NCBI GenBank assembly: GCA_032358165.1
Contig: JAALGY010000019.1
Coordinates: 248,001 to 312,000 of the forward strand
Direction of reading: 5' to 3'
Length of the DNA: 64,000 nt
From: Diplosphaera chodatii
Taxonomy: Eukaryota; Chlorophyta; Trebouxiophyceae; Prasiolales; Stichococcaceae
Part shown: piece by piece, positions 38,887 through 51,200 of the stretch
Layout of the letters: the number at the start of each line of letters is the position of its first letter
Position numbering within the stretch: position 1 is the stretch's first letter
The notes under the pieces: model-generated
Told to the model about the DNA's origin: nothing
Database searches by the model: none
The model's input: only the letters and a program-made list of their open reading frames with translations
Made by a program: the position numbers and the translations under genes

Positions 38887-41800
38887 ATGTCGTCCTACTA
38901 CGAGCTGCCGAATATCGAGCCACAGCGCGGTACGCAGCAAGAGCTGGAGCGTCGCCTCATGGCCCGTGTGGCCCAGGTGTGTAGACACAGACCAGAATGA
39001 TCGCACGCTCGTTTGTGGACCTGTAGATATTTGTAGATAGTCATAATCATCCCCATAGGTGCTGTTGCCGAAGAGGCTGTGTTCGCTGCCTGCATCCAGG
39101 AGGCACAACGGCGTCTGCGGCCGGTGCGGCTCAAGGTGGAGCTGTTTGCGGACAGCGCCAGCAATGGTGAGGGCTCCGCGCATGGCGGCTCTGCGACGGC
39201 AGCCGCTGCCCTTGCAGTGGCTGCGGCGGACGCCGCCAATGGTGCTGCCCGACCCGCAGGCGACAGCGCCAACGGCAGGACGCCACAGGCCGCGCTGCAG
39301 CAGGCGCTCAGCCACTCGAGCGGCGGCAGCGCCAACGTCAGCAGCGGGAACATCCAGGCGCTGGCGCCCAGCAGCGCGCCTGAGACCTCGGGACTGTCGC
39401 GCCATGTGCCAGGCCTCAGGCACCTCACGAGCAGGCTGCCGGCGGCGGGGACGCTGCCGAGGGTGCACCTGCGCCACGCTGTTAGCCGCGCCAACCCCTT
39501 TCGAGCGGTGCGCTCGCTCAGGAGGGACGTGGTGGAGGTGGAGGATGGCAGCAACTCCGGGCCGAGCATCATATACGAGGTGAGCCACCGATAGCACCGG
39601 AATTCGCAGAAAATACAACAAAGTGTGCCACAGGCAATTGACATCACGTCTTTGGTCCACACTGTACACACAGTGCAGGCCATGTGCTAGATGAACAGTG
39701 AAGGAAATATGCTGCAACACGCACGTGGACCCGTCTGGTGCATTCTGTGCCAGGAGTGCCTGCTGCTCAGGATGTGGGGTTGGTTTGCAGGATGCTCTGC
39801 TGGTCATCGGCGCGGAGCTGCTGGACCTGCACCTAGCCACCGATGCGGCGTCAGATGCTGAGGACACAGAGGCGGCAGCAGCCGCGCCCGGCATCGGTGT
39901 CGGCGCTGCGCCGGAGAGCAGCGGCACATCCTACCCCGGCCCTGCTGGCCTGCGGCTAGCTAAAGTATGTTGTGCCTCGATGCTCCCGTGAAGTGGCACA
40001 TGGCGGATGCACAGCATCGCACCTGATTATGGTTGTGCAAATCTCTGTGGTCACTCAAAAGCTGGCTGTATGCAGCTTGCCACTCTGCAGCTGGCCACAC
40101 CATGTTCATGAGCCCTCAAGCTAGGCAGTGACATTGCCAGCTTCTTGTTGCAACAACAGGGACGGGAGTTGCGCAGCCGGGCGGCGGGGACTGCAGAGCT
40201 GCAGGATGAGCTGGGTCCCGCATCCATCTCGGCGCTGCAAAAATCCTACTCGCTGTCGGTGTCATTCGCCCAGGTCTGAGGCAACATCTTCAACGTGGTC
40301 AGCTACACACCTGTATGTAGCACAGCATCTTGCTTTTTTAGCACCGTCATGTCCCGCAATCACAGGCCCCCCGCCCGTGCAGATCCTTTCCGTGACGGTG
40401 GTCGAGGAGGAGGTCACTGTGTCCTACTGCCACAATGTGGCCTCGCAGCACCACAACGAGCTGCACTTCACGCTGGCCATGCCCTCGCCAGAGGTCAGTG
40501 CTCAAGGAATGTCTCGGTTGCCTGTGGTGGGCTGTGGCGCAGCCTGCTCGTGCAATCAGCCGGCCTAGGGCACAATTGCATTCTTGCTGCAGGATGCCGC
40601 CAGACTGGCGGGTGACATTCGGCAGTACATCTGCAAGTACCTGCAGGCGATGCTGCTGCTGCAGGTAAGTTGGCATGAGGCGCTGCTGTACAACGTGTCT
40701 CTCCTACCACGGGAATTGGGCATGATTGGCCAGTCAAGCTGCCGATTTGACTGCTGATCAGTGCTGGCACGTTAAGCAAGGGGAAGCCTGCATTCCCACA
40801 GCCAAGCTTGACGCACAACCTGCCAAGCTGTCCTTGCAGAATAACTACCGGCTGGATGTGACGTGCATCGCGCGGCTGGTGACGCTGTCCACCTGGCGCA
40901 CGTGCGGCACAGCGGACGAGCGGGTGGTCGCACACTCGCCTGCGTGGGGCACCGCCGTGCGGCTGCTGCCGACTCCCGAGGTATCGACTGCACACGTGAC
41001 CCTGAGGTGGCTGCGACCTCCTTTGTGCTGCTTTGGGTAGACTGAAGATGGACACGAGGTGCAGAGCAGGAACTGATAGGAGACAAGTGGCTGCGCAAAG
41101 ATGCGATGAGTGCTGATTGTGGCGGTGCAGGGGGGAGAACCGGCGGTGCTCCGGGTGTACTGCTCCTCGCCCATCGGCGGTGTGTACGCAGACATCACAG
41201 CGGCGCTGGTCCAGCAGTACCAGCAGGTATCCTTGCTGCTTGAAAATCTGCCTCAGAAGCATCCCAGACGTCCTGCAGGGTCCAATGCATGATGAACCAA
41301 GGCTTGCAGCCGGGCAGCTGAGCCCTTCCATTGGAGCGCACCAGGGTGGGCAGGAGGAGGTCAAGCTGTGGGTCAGAGCACAGCGGCAGCCCAACTTGGA
41401 GGTGCCCAACAAGGCGAGGGATGTTGACGAGAAAGAGACATCTTCTCAGGTGCGTTACACATCTCACCAACATGTGACATCTAGACAGAATTTTCAAAGC
41501 CTGCTGCGGTATTGGGCACATGAGGGAGGTGGCACTGCCTATGCTGAAACATGCTTCCATGCACAGGGGGAGTACGTGGAGCCAGGCATGGACCACGAGA
41601 TACAGCTGTACATAACGGTCACGCCAGTGACGGTACCAGTGGTGCCTGGAGCGGCATCACCGGCACCACCGGCACCGCCAACAGCAGCAGGTATGAAAAC
41701 TGGCGGCCTCAACGACATTCTTTCTTCGCTTTGGACAGCGTGTATGTGTTGGACGACAGGCTGGATGCTGTTTTGCACCTGACAATGCTGCTCAGAAGGA

Positions 41801-42597
41801 GGTCGAGGGACATCACAGGTTTCACATTTTTTGCAGGCTCGCCCTTTGCTGCGAACCGGCTAATGGTGGCGAGCCTTGTGCTGGCCCTGGTGGCCATCGC
41901 GCTCCGACACGCTCCAGGGCTGGGTGCCAGCGCAGCCGGCGCCGCCGCCGATGCGTGCTTCCTTGCCAGTATTGCGACGCTGTCGGCGGCGCTGCTACAG
42001 GGGGGCGTCGGCGGGCTGCTGGGCCGCAGGGTCGCTGGCCCGCAGCAGCAGGAGGTGCCCCGCGCGTCGCCCCAGGGTGGGCACGCGACAGCGTGGGACG
42101 TCCAGCTGGAGGCGGCGCACCCTGTGCACGACCCCTCCATGGCAGGCGCGCCGCAGTACTGTGCCCACCAACCTTGCTTCCTTGCGGCTGCGTGCCGACT
42201 TCCCCAGTCTGAGCCAGGCAGAGTGCAGTTGTTTGTCTAGTGGTGCTGCCCCGCCAGCACTGTTTCTGCCGTTACCAGCAGGGCTTGTGCACGTCTGGCT
42301 GTGCCGGTCCCACCGCGGTCCAGCCCCAGCGGGATACCCTGAAGTCGTCTTGCTGTCGCAGACTCGGGCACCTGGTCCGAGGGCGGCGTCGTGGGGGAGG
42401 AGGAGCTGCTGGAGCGCAGCAGGGCGCCCCCCGCCCCGCAGCAGGCGGCCGACGCGCCGCAGGACGGGCCCTTTGGCAGGCACGCCGGGCACTGCATCCC
42501 CCATGGCCCTGTCTTGTTCACCGGGGCACTGGACCATGCCAGCACTGAGGTGCCAGGCGCCGGCGGGAGGATGCCCTGCAGGGACGTTGCAGCATGA
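38887..42597 (+). CDS. Unrecognised protein with hydrophobic C-terminal segments
   Basis: Exons: 38887-38976, 39076-39579, 39791-39964, 40160-40273, 40383-40493, 40593-40664, 40840-40980, 41131-41226, 41345-41449, 41567-41690, 41837-42145, then 42363-42597 reached through a GC donor. Without that last splice the frame stops at 42240 (644 residues). I do not recognise the family. N-terminus helical (GTQQELERRLMARVAQAVF), then a 130-residue Ala/Ser/Asn-rich linker, then blocks that look folded: ISALQKSYSLSVSFAQ, ILSVTVVEEEVTVSYCHNVA, GDIRQYICKYLQAMLLLQNN, YRLDVTCIARLVTLSTWRTC, GVYADITAALVQQYQQ, MDHEIQLYITVTPVTV. Two hydrophobic stretches near the C-terminus (LMVASLVLALVAIALRH; ACFLASIATLSAALL) suggest membrane anchoring. 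Most junctions are phase 0, so exons could be missed without breaking the frame. A 353-residue antisense frame is a shadow. Confidence 0.55.
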
Positions 42598-42736
42598 TTG
42601 CTTCACAGCAACCAGCCGTTTGCTGCAGTGCGCCAACCTCTGGTGGTGACCACCAGGTTGCTCACGGCAGTGTTCATGACATTTTCCCCCAAAAGCCCAG
42701 TCCGACAGGTTAGCTGTCACATTCTGACCGTCCAGG

Positions 42737-44870
42737 ATGACGGCTGTCAGCTGTGCAGCATGCAAGTTTGATGTGTGCCTCGCTTGCTGCAACAGGTTCA
42801 CAGCTGACGAGGAGAAGCGCTTCCTCAAGGGCAGTGACTTCGATCAGAAGGAGGCACTGCGCCGTCTTCGGGTTACAGCGGTGTGTGGCCGCGTTGTACA
42901 TACTTGTTGTAACTGTCATGCAATAACCGGTTATTAACTTTGTTGTTGGTCGTCATGGTGGTATCTGAAGTTCTGACCACACAGAGCAATCTCAATATGT
43001 CATGGCCAACTGCTGTTGCCCCCAACGGGCTGCAGCAGCCTGTCGTTGTTGCTATGCTGCTGATATGATACTCGTGTGACTGAGCGCCGGTCCAATGATC
43101 CAGCAACAGTGATAGAGGTAGCTCTGCCTGCACTACAACCTCTAGCACATCTGCTGTGGTTTAGTCGGTGGCATCTTGACAAGCAGGAGTGGCGGCGGCG
43201 TAAGGGCATTGACACCCTTCTGGAGCAGCCCCAGCCAGCATTTGATTTTGGCAAGAACATGTATGCGCATGGGGTGGCGTGCTTCACAAAGGGCGGACAG
43301 CCAGTCTGGGTCGACAAGATTGCAGACCTGAAGCGCACTTTTGCCGAGTTCAAGGTGGGTCAGATATTATTTCAAACCCAAACGACATGCATGCGCAGCA
43401 TATGCAGTGGAGTGCAGCAGAGTGCCCACTTGATTACCAAGACCGCACTTCATTGTGCGCATGCGGATCCTATAGCTTTAGGTACCCAAGGATTGGTAGG
43501 CTGCATTTGGTGGTGGATGAACGTAGGTACCTGAGCCATGCTGTCTGTGAGGAGCGCAACTCGCATCCGTCAAGGACATGCCTTGGTATCACGAACTGCA
43601 TGCCTGACCCCATGCAGGCATCCAAGTGGACGTCGGACGACCTGTACCGCCACGCCGCGTTCTGCGAGGAGTGGCTGTTCAGGGTGTGCGCCCCTGAGCC
43701 CTTTCCGCTGGGCTCCCGGCTGGAGGTGGTGGACCTGAAGGGCATGCGCTTCACCGACATCGGCAGCGGCTGGTTCAGCTGGTGAACCCTTGACCATAAA
43801 CGTCACCTCCTTGAGCTGTGCTGACTGTGCACCATGGCCTGCAATGAGCTGCTTCCAGCTCCACATGGCGGGATTTCCGATGCACCATGCCAATGGTGCA
43901 GGCTAGTGACACGAGCTGTCTGCACGCCTGAAGTTTGGTCGCTGCGGTGCAGGATGAAGGGCCTGGGGCTCTTCCTGCAGGACCACTACCCCGAGCGCAT
44001 GTCGCGTTGCTTTGTTATCAACGCGCCTGGCTTTTTCAGTGTGTTGTGGCGGTGCGTCCTCAAGGCTCACCTATTCCTGGCTTAAATTATTTTAAATTGT
44101 TTCTTGTTTTTCGGGAATAAAATTTTAATTTTATTATTCTTGTAAGTAATACAAGAAATCTTGATTTTATGGTATTTTTGTTTATACCTCCTCTTGCTGT
44201 TCACATTAAGCAAGTGCAGCATGCCTGTCATACTTCCAAAATATCAGGCCAGTTCAAGCCCTAGTCCTTACACATGCGCAGGGCGCTGGACCCTTTCATC
44301 ACGGAAAACGTGAAGCGGAAGGTATCGGTGGCAGGCAGCGATCCCAAAGCCATCAAGAAGCTGTTCCTTGAGGAGCTCAATGAGGAGGTGAACATGTGAC
44401 CTGCAGCTTGTGGTCGGACTTGGCAGTGTGCTGTTTGCGTTAAACCTCAGGCAGCATGCGCCGGTGCTGCGCCTGCGCACAGGGGGCAGCATCAACACTG
44501 AAATCAGCCTGCGAATGATGTTATTAATACTGAATTGTAAACGTCATGGTTGTCAGCATACCTGATTAATGGAAAATTCAGAAAGGCACCGGTGTGGCGC
44601 CATTTGCAAAGGTGCCTGATGCATGGTGTGCGCCTGGGTCCCACAGGACATCTTAGTGGAGTGGGGTGGCACCAAACAGATGGAGGTGCGATGTTGCCAT
44701 GGATGTACTCGTTGATTGCTGCGCTCAGGTGTGCAGATGCTGCTGTGCTCATGGAACCTTGGTACGATGGCACTGCTGACTGTGGCACGACGGCTTTGCT
44801 GCAGCTGTACGACAGCAAGTGGGAGAAGGAGTGCGCTGCATTCGTGCGAAAGCTGAACTCCCGGCATTGA
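42737..44870 (+). CDS. Sec14-like CRAL-TRIO lipid-transfer protein
   Basis: Binds a hydrophobic ligand, probably phosphatidylinositol or phosphatidylcholine, and links lipid metabolism to membrane traffic. The N-terminal CRAL-TRIO-N segment is seen at 42737-42871 (TADEEKRFLKGSDFDQKEAL) and in an exon ending at 43354 (SRWHLDKQEWRRRKGIDTLL, NMYAHGVACFTKGGQPVWVD). The lipid-binding domain follows in closed phase: 43618-43781 (LEVVDLKGMRFTDIG), 43953-44051 (LFLQDHYPERMSRCFVINAP), 44282-44387 (ITENVKRKVSVAG), 44647-44685 (DILVEWGGT), 44805-44870. VDLKGM, YPER and INAP are the family hallmarks. The junction between the first two exons is not resolved and the start is provisional. The intron 44052-44281 contains an AT-rich island. 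Confidence 0.85.
44082..44187. other. AT-rich island inside a Sec14-gene intron
   Basis: About 106 bp with over 80% A+T by eye, against about 40-45% in the surroundings. It includes a perfect 8-bp stem hairpin (44137-44157) and an AAAATTTTAATTTT tract. Confidence 0.6.
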
Positions 44871-45224
44871 CAGGCAGAGCAGTGGCGGCGTCAACCAAGC
44901 AGCCAGCTATGCAGCACTGTTCATGGACGTTGGGGCGGCAGGCATACATAGTGTCAAATGGCGTCATCCGTGGACTGCTGGATTGCTTCGTGGCAGTCAA
45001 GGGCTTACGACCTCCGTGTTATTGGTGTTGCCGCCTTGCAATATGTTGTGGTTTCCATTCTGTTTAGGATCTGTTGCAGTTGTCGCGGTTTGGTAGGCCA
45101 AAGCTAGTGTTTGCGCCTCTGCTCGACTTGGACGGAGGTCATTTGGTTGAAACACGAAATTCGAACCCGACTGACCATAGGACAGAGTACTATGGTGTAA
45201 TTGAATTCTGAGACATGCTTCCTG
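44871..45224. other. Convergent intergenic region
   Basis: 354 bp between the Sec14-like and GLG1-like 3' ends. The minus strand has a B-box-like GGTTCGAATT near 45150-45163 without a tRNA fold. TGTAA at 45196-45200 could end the Sec14 transcript. Confidence 0.3.
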
Positions 45225-48200
45225 TCACTGCATCTCCACAGACCGCTCTGCACGCGGCGGCCGCTTCGTCACAACCTCGTAGCCGCCATACCTCGAGTCG
45301 ATGTACCTGCAACGGTCGGAGACCATAGTCGAGCACATGCGCAGGCATTCCATGCTGATGGCACCTGGCAGAAGCCAGCACAACCTGAAACCCTGAGCAG
45401 AACTGGTGCAGATGCAGAGGCTGCAGCATCACCTTTTCCACCCTAGCACCACACCCCCCAGCACCACCGCGGCCAGGGCAAACATGCCCGCAATGGCTCC
45501 CCACCCCGTGAGCGTGAGCGCGTTCTTCAGCTCCAGGCCAGTCGGCGTGTCTGCGACTTTGATCAGCGTGAAGGTGTCCGGCTGCACAGCACCGGCACAG
45601 CAACATCAGCAATAATTGCGCCAGTCAATGCCGGTGAGGCGCTGCAGGGTACATTGTCTGCGAACCTTGTAATGCAGATTTACCGTAGCGCTCAATAGCC
45701 AGTAACAAATGCTGTGCTACTTGAGAGGTTTGTGTGTTCAAGCGCAGTGGCGCAACGCAGCATGCTGGTTGGCCCATTTATGGACTGACACACACACGCA
45801 CATAGCTTGCTACACCCACAGCGACGACGATCCTCACCGGCAGGTTGAGCGCGGCCTGCAGGCGGGACAGCTGGCTGACCAGGCGGCCCCCCTGCAGCGC
45901 CGCCTCGAACTCGTCGAAGCTGGACGCGTCGCCGAGCGCCACCAGCGCCTGGCACTCGTCGCTCAGCAGCTCCCCCCTGGGGCGGGCGCCCTGCACAAAG
46001 CCGTGACTTTACCTCGTCTTCGTCAGCCTGGCTCAGTATACAGCTGATGAGCATGCATGGCAATACGAGGTCCACTTGAGGGCAGCCATGCGGTATGGAC
46101 GCCAGCACTGTTGCAGACAGGCAAGCCAGAACATGAGCAAGGACATCATGTTCTTTGCCTTCCCGGTCACACTGTGGACACGTTGCGTGCTCACCGTTCC
46201 GCCGCCGCTGCCTGTCGCGTGCGCATGTGTCGGGTCATCCGGGATGCCGTCGCCGTCCCCAGGCGCGGTCCCCGCATCCTGCCGCAGCCGGCGGCGCCCA
46301 TCGCTGGGCATCAGCTCCTGAGGTCGCAGATGTGGGTGTGGGATGACGTAAGGCATGCTTGAAACACTCACCCAGGGCAACACAGGGAACAAGCCTACTG
46401 CAGGGACACCAGGGCTGCCACGGGACACGCCAGGTCTGGACTCACAGGCGCCAGCGTGAGCATCAGCAGGCACAGAAGGCAGCGAGCAGAACTGTGGCGT
46501 ACCGGCTCCGTCTGATTGGCGAGTGTGTCCATCATACTGTCCAGCCCGCCATGGTCCTCCACCGTCACGCTGTGCTCTGCCAGGCACATCCGGATCTGCA
46601 GGAACACAACCAGCTCGAGTTGGAGGCGGATGCGCATTGCCATGAACCGGACGACAAGGCGCTCAAGTGGCATGAGGTGACGCTGAACGGCAACTTGTGC
46701 GTGCGGGGGCAGAGCTTGTGCAAACAGCAGCGGAATGGCCTATTGTTATCATTGGCAAGGATGCCAACCTCCAATACATTCGTGCAGGGCCACACATTCA
46801 TAAACTGTTTTTCGATAACTTATGAAGCTAAGCACCCTGACAACATTGCCGCACCTGCCCAATGGGCGCAGTAGCTGCCGCCTGTCCCAGGACTGCGTGC
46901 TTGGGCTTGCCGAGTGTGCCGCCTGCCTTTGCTGTCGCCTTGCGAGTGGCATCTGTCACACAGAACTTCTCCGCATCCTTGTCGCATGCTCGGATGACTG
47001 GCAAGCCCTGTAAACGTCCACTTCCTGCTGTCAGTGATGAGATAGGAGAACCTGCTACAACCAAGCAGGGTGCTGGCGTGCAAGTCAATATTGATTAGGC
47101 CAGCCATGTAGAGCACAAATGCGCTGGCACAATATAGCGATGAATACTGCAGTTCACTATCGCATGGTCGGCACGCCGCAGCCTGGCATGGGGAAAGCGC
47201 TCACTGGCATGTAGAACTGCAGGCCGGTGTGCACTGCGCGGACTGTCTCGCGGCTGCACGCGCTGCTAGTCATGCCCACTGCGCCCACCAGGCACTGCAG
47301 CACCTCGCCCTGCAGGCAGCAGAAGCGATCGCCTGCAGCATGCTCATGTGCAGCACATCCTGCCACCGTGTGGTCAGACCACAGCCTCCCACTCGGAAAA
47401 GTGTTTCGAAGCTCAAATCACAGCACCACATACGACAAGTCTCTCAGGAGGATCCAGGTCCCTATAGCTTGCAAGCAGTGTCAGCAGCATCCAGTCGCTT
47501 TGAGCAGGCCGCTCAAGGTGTGGAGTGATGAGGACAGGGTGTACCCCCACACACGAGAGAAGACGCCCCTTCCAACATGCAGGCCCCACCACACCTGCGG
47601 GCTCCTGACCTCCAGCTGGTCCGCGCAGAACTGCGGGACCTCCTCCTCGCAGGCGCTGCGCAGGTTGTGGTCCAGCCGCCAGTTGGCCAGCCGGCTGGGC
47701 TGCTGCCCCGCTAGGTTGCTGCGGCACCGCTCGCTAAAGTCCGCCTGACAACCGTGGGAAGTCATGTCAGCAGCAAGCTATTCTTGCACATGTCAACCAC
47801 CCCTCTATGTACATGTGCACTGGCATAGTGAGGGAGTGCAGCAGTGTGAGATTGCGCCAGGCTATGCCCACTTCCCGGGTTGAGCACAGCACAAGGATCT
47901 GACACCCTGCAATTGCGACAATAGCTGGGAGGCAAGCCAGATCCGAAGAGTCGATGTACCAGCAGCGGCAGTGGATGGACAGACACAATGCCTCAGCTGG
48001 AAGGGAGTATCCGTTGCTCACGCTGTCGGCGGTCGCCAGCAGGCAGTTGTAGATGCGGGAGCTGCCCGGCCGCACGTCCGCGCAGTGCTCCTCCCGCTCC
48101 ACAGCACAGTCCACCGCCAGGCTCGGCTGCATCGTGAAGCTGTCCGCCGTCACCCTGCATTACGTCAACCAATGCATTCCCCCTGTTATATTTTATACGT

Positions 48201-51200
48201 AGGTAACAAAACAATTTTGCTCAAGAATGTAACTCTGGCAAAGCGCAGTGCCAGCGCAGCATTGACAAGGCAGGTCAATGAATTATTCGAAGGTCTGCAT
48301 AATCAAGGGACACCAGGGCGCACTGGATGAGGCGCTGCTGCTCGGCCCGGCACGCGGGTGTCAGCTCCTGTACGTGGTTTCGCAGGCACCTGTTGATGCG
48401 CCCGTGGCCTGCAACCATCAGTCAAACAGGTCGGTGGGGCGTGCAGCGCAGCATGCATCCTGCAACGTTGTCTTCGCAAGCAAGGAATATGGACGTCTCA
48501 GCTCAGGCTGGTCAATGAATTAGCACTGGTCACATCTGCAAGCTTTGTAGTGTGCACCAGGTTCTATCTTGGGGCAGAAGCTGTCCACATCGGCGCGGCA
48601 GGCGTCGGCCAGGATGGGATCATTGCGGACGTTCTCGACGCCCATCTTCTGATAGTACTGCACCTCCTGAGCAGCAAAGAGATACGTGTCACTGTCACTT
48701 GCAGCTGCACACCTTCAGGGTTGGTGCAAGTGCCTGGCTTGCATGGCAGCTGCATGGTGGGTGGAGACAACATGTGCGCACAACAGTGAGCATGAAGCAG
48801 TGCAGCATTGCAACCAGTGTGTCATGCAGTCAACACAGGTGACCTTGATGATTAAGTGCTGCGCCCTGTCATGTACTCACATGCTGGCATTCCGGGACCT
48901 GGATGTACTCGGCCTTGTCGCTGAGGCAGCGCAGCATGGCGCCGCCGCACACCTCGTGCTCTCTGCACCGCACATCCGCGCACAGGTCCTGCATGGTGGC
49001 GCTGCAGGCCGCTGCCAGGCGCGCGTTCAGCCTGCAGGTCAGCAACCATCTTATCATCCAAGAACTGAGTGGGGTGCAAAGCGGGGACTGCAATAGGATG
49101 CAGCTGCATCCGCCCTTGCCCTGCACCTGCCTGCAACTCAGTATCCAGCCTCCTTCGTCAGCTCGCGCAATGTCGGGGCTTGCACGTCGGCAACACATAT
49201 CAGCTGTAGCACACTTTGGACAGCACACCTGTAGTCTACGGCTGCGTGCTCCTCATGTTGCACCATCTCGTCGCGGCACGCTTGGCCAAAGGTGGGCCGC
49301 TGCTGGTTGTCCTGGAGACAGCGAATTGCCCGTGCGTGATCGTGCGGCACGTCTGCACACCACTCCTGGAGCTCCTGCACAAGAACCGGACAACATGCTG
49401 CAGTGCTTGACGGTGAACACTCAAGGACACGCAGAGGCATTGCAACATTTCCCCTTGGCTGGGCCAGCCAGGGGGTGCTGCGAGGACATAGTTGCAGGGT
49501 TGCCAATGATGGCCATCACGCCATCTGAGAAGGACCAAGTCAAGCCGCACCCGAGAGCAGGCGGCTTTCATTGGGAACTGGAAGTCGATGGACTCTCCCA
49601 TCAGGGTCTCCTCGTCAAACATGGCAGCCCGGCAGGCATTGGACAGCTGCTTCCGCCTGCGCCAGCAAGCAACACGCTATACAGGAGAGACTACACGTCC
49701 GCAGGGCAAGGCCTATTGTGTCCATCACCAGCTCAGACGTGTCACTATGCACACATCATCTTGAACACTCGTGCAGCTAAGCACAAGGCAGCGCTTGGCA
49801 AGCGGCACCACAGACTGGGCGCCGTGAAGTGATGTAAGCATGCAATTGCAGTGGGCAGTCAGACGAAAGGGCATAAGCCGACACTCACTTGGACTGCAGG
49901 CAGCGGATGACGCGTGCGGAGCCGGGCTTGACGTCGCCGCACAGGCTGCCGCGGTCCTCCGCGCATGCATCGCCCAGCCGCACGTTGAAGCGGATGTCCT
50001 CCGCGCCACGCTGCATCACGCGGTGCACCGCTGCCTGACACGCCGGCACCCGCAGCTCGTCCCTGCGGCACGATTGTACGGATCTGGACAACTCAGCCGA
50101 TGAGAACGGAAACCCAAACCCAGTTCAGTGCCGCGACGGCTGTTACGGGCACGGGAATTGGTGCCGCAGCCCGAGATTGTCAGATTTCTGGAACTGTGAT
50201 GACGCCGGTAGTGGGCAGCTTTGGTGCTCAGCTGCAGATGTGTGAGTAGACTGCACTTTGCAGGGTGCCCTGCTGCGGCCAGCCGTGCAGGATTAATCCA
50301 CAAAACCGCAGTGCAACGCTGTCACTCCGACGCCAAGGCGCAGCACCTGTAGTCCTGCAGGCAGTTGATGACGAGGCCCTCCTCGCCTTGCACCGGGTCC
50401 AGCACGATCTCCTGGTCCACGCCACACCTGTCATCAAGGCATCAGGGAGCTGCAGCGCCTGCAAACCGCTGCACAGAACAGACGCAGCAGGCAGTCACTG
50501 TGCCGAAGTGGAGACGCTGCTGTTGCGCAATGTGCAATACACACTGGTGTTGAGAGAAAGGCTGATGGTGTAGAATGGTGTAGAAGCCCGTGAATGTCCA
50601 GCTTGCAGACGGCTTGCTGCAGTTTTCGGCCAATGCCGCTCAAATGTTCACATCTGCGGTGCACAAGCCGGGCACCTGCGCTCGATGTCCTTGCTGCAGG
50701 CGGCGCGCAGCGAGGCATCCAGCCGGAAGTCGGCCGAGCGCTCGGCGATACTGGCCTCCAGGGTGTCGCGGCACCCGGGAGAGAAGTCGGACTCGTACCG
50801 GTTCATCTCCAGGCAGTCGATCGCACGCATGTGCCCCGGCGGCACGTCGGCGCAGAACTGCACAGGCCAAGCGCGCGTTCAGCAACTTGCACCCTTCGTG
50901 ACATATGTTGTCAACCAGAGACAGTCAGAGCTGTCGACCTAATGGACGAGAAAGATGACACATAGTATTACTACTGTGGGCAACTGATATGCCCGGGGAG
51001 AGTGGAGCTCGACATCAAGATGACAACAGGAAGAGGGTTGTGGGCAAGATGCAGCGCACCCGCTTCTTGTCACGCAGGCACTGCTGAAACAGCTGCGACG
51101 ACTTCCGAATGTCGTCTGCATTCTCCATCGCCTGCCGAAACAGCTGCGCCCGGCAGTGCCAGTTCAGCGCCTGCAATGACGGCACAAATTGTGTGTTTTT

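Noticed and set aside
38866..39927. 353-residue open frame on the minus strand
   Set aside because: It is antisense to exons of the plus-strand unknown gene. The plus frame has proper splice sites and more protein-like composition.
45130..45185. GGTTCGAATT on the minus strand as a tRNA gene
   Set aside because: Only a B-box-like run is present; no acceptor, D or anticodon stems were found at the right spacing.
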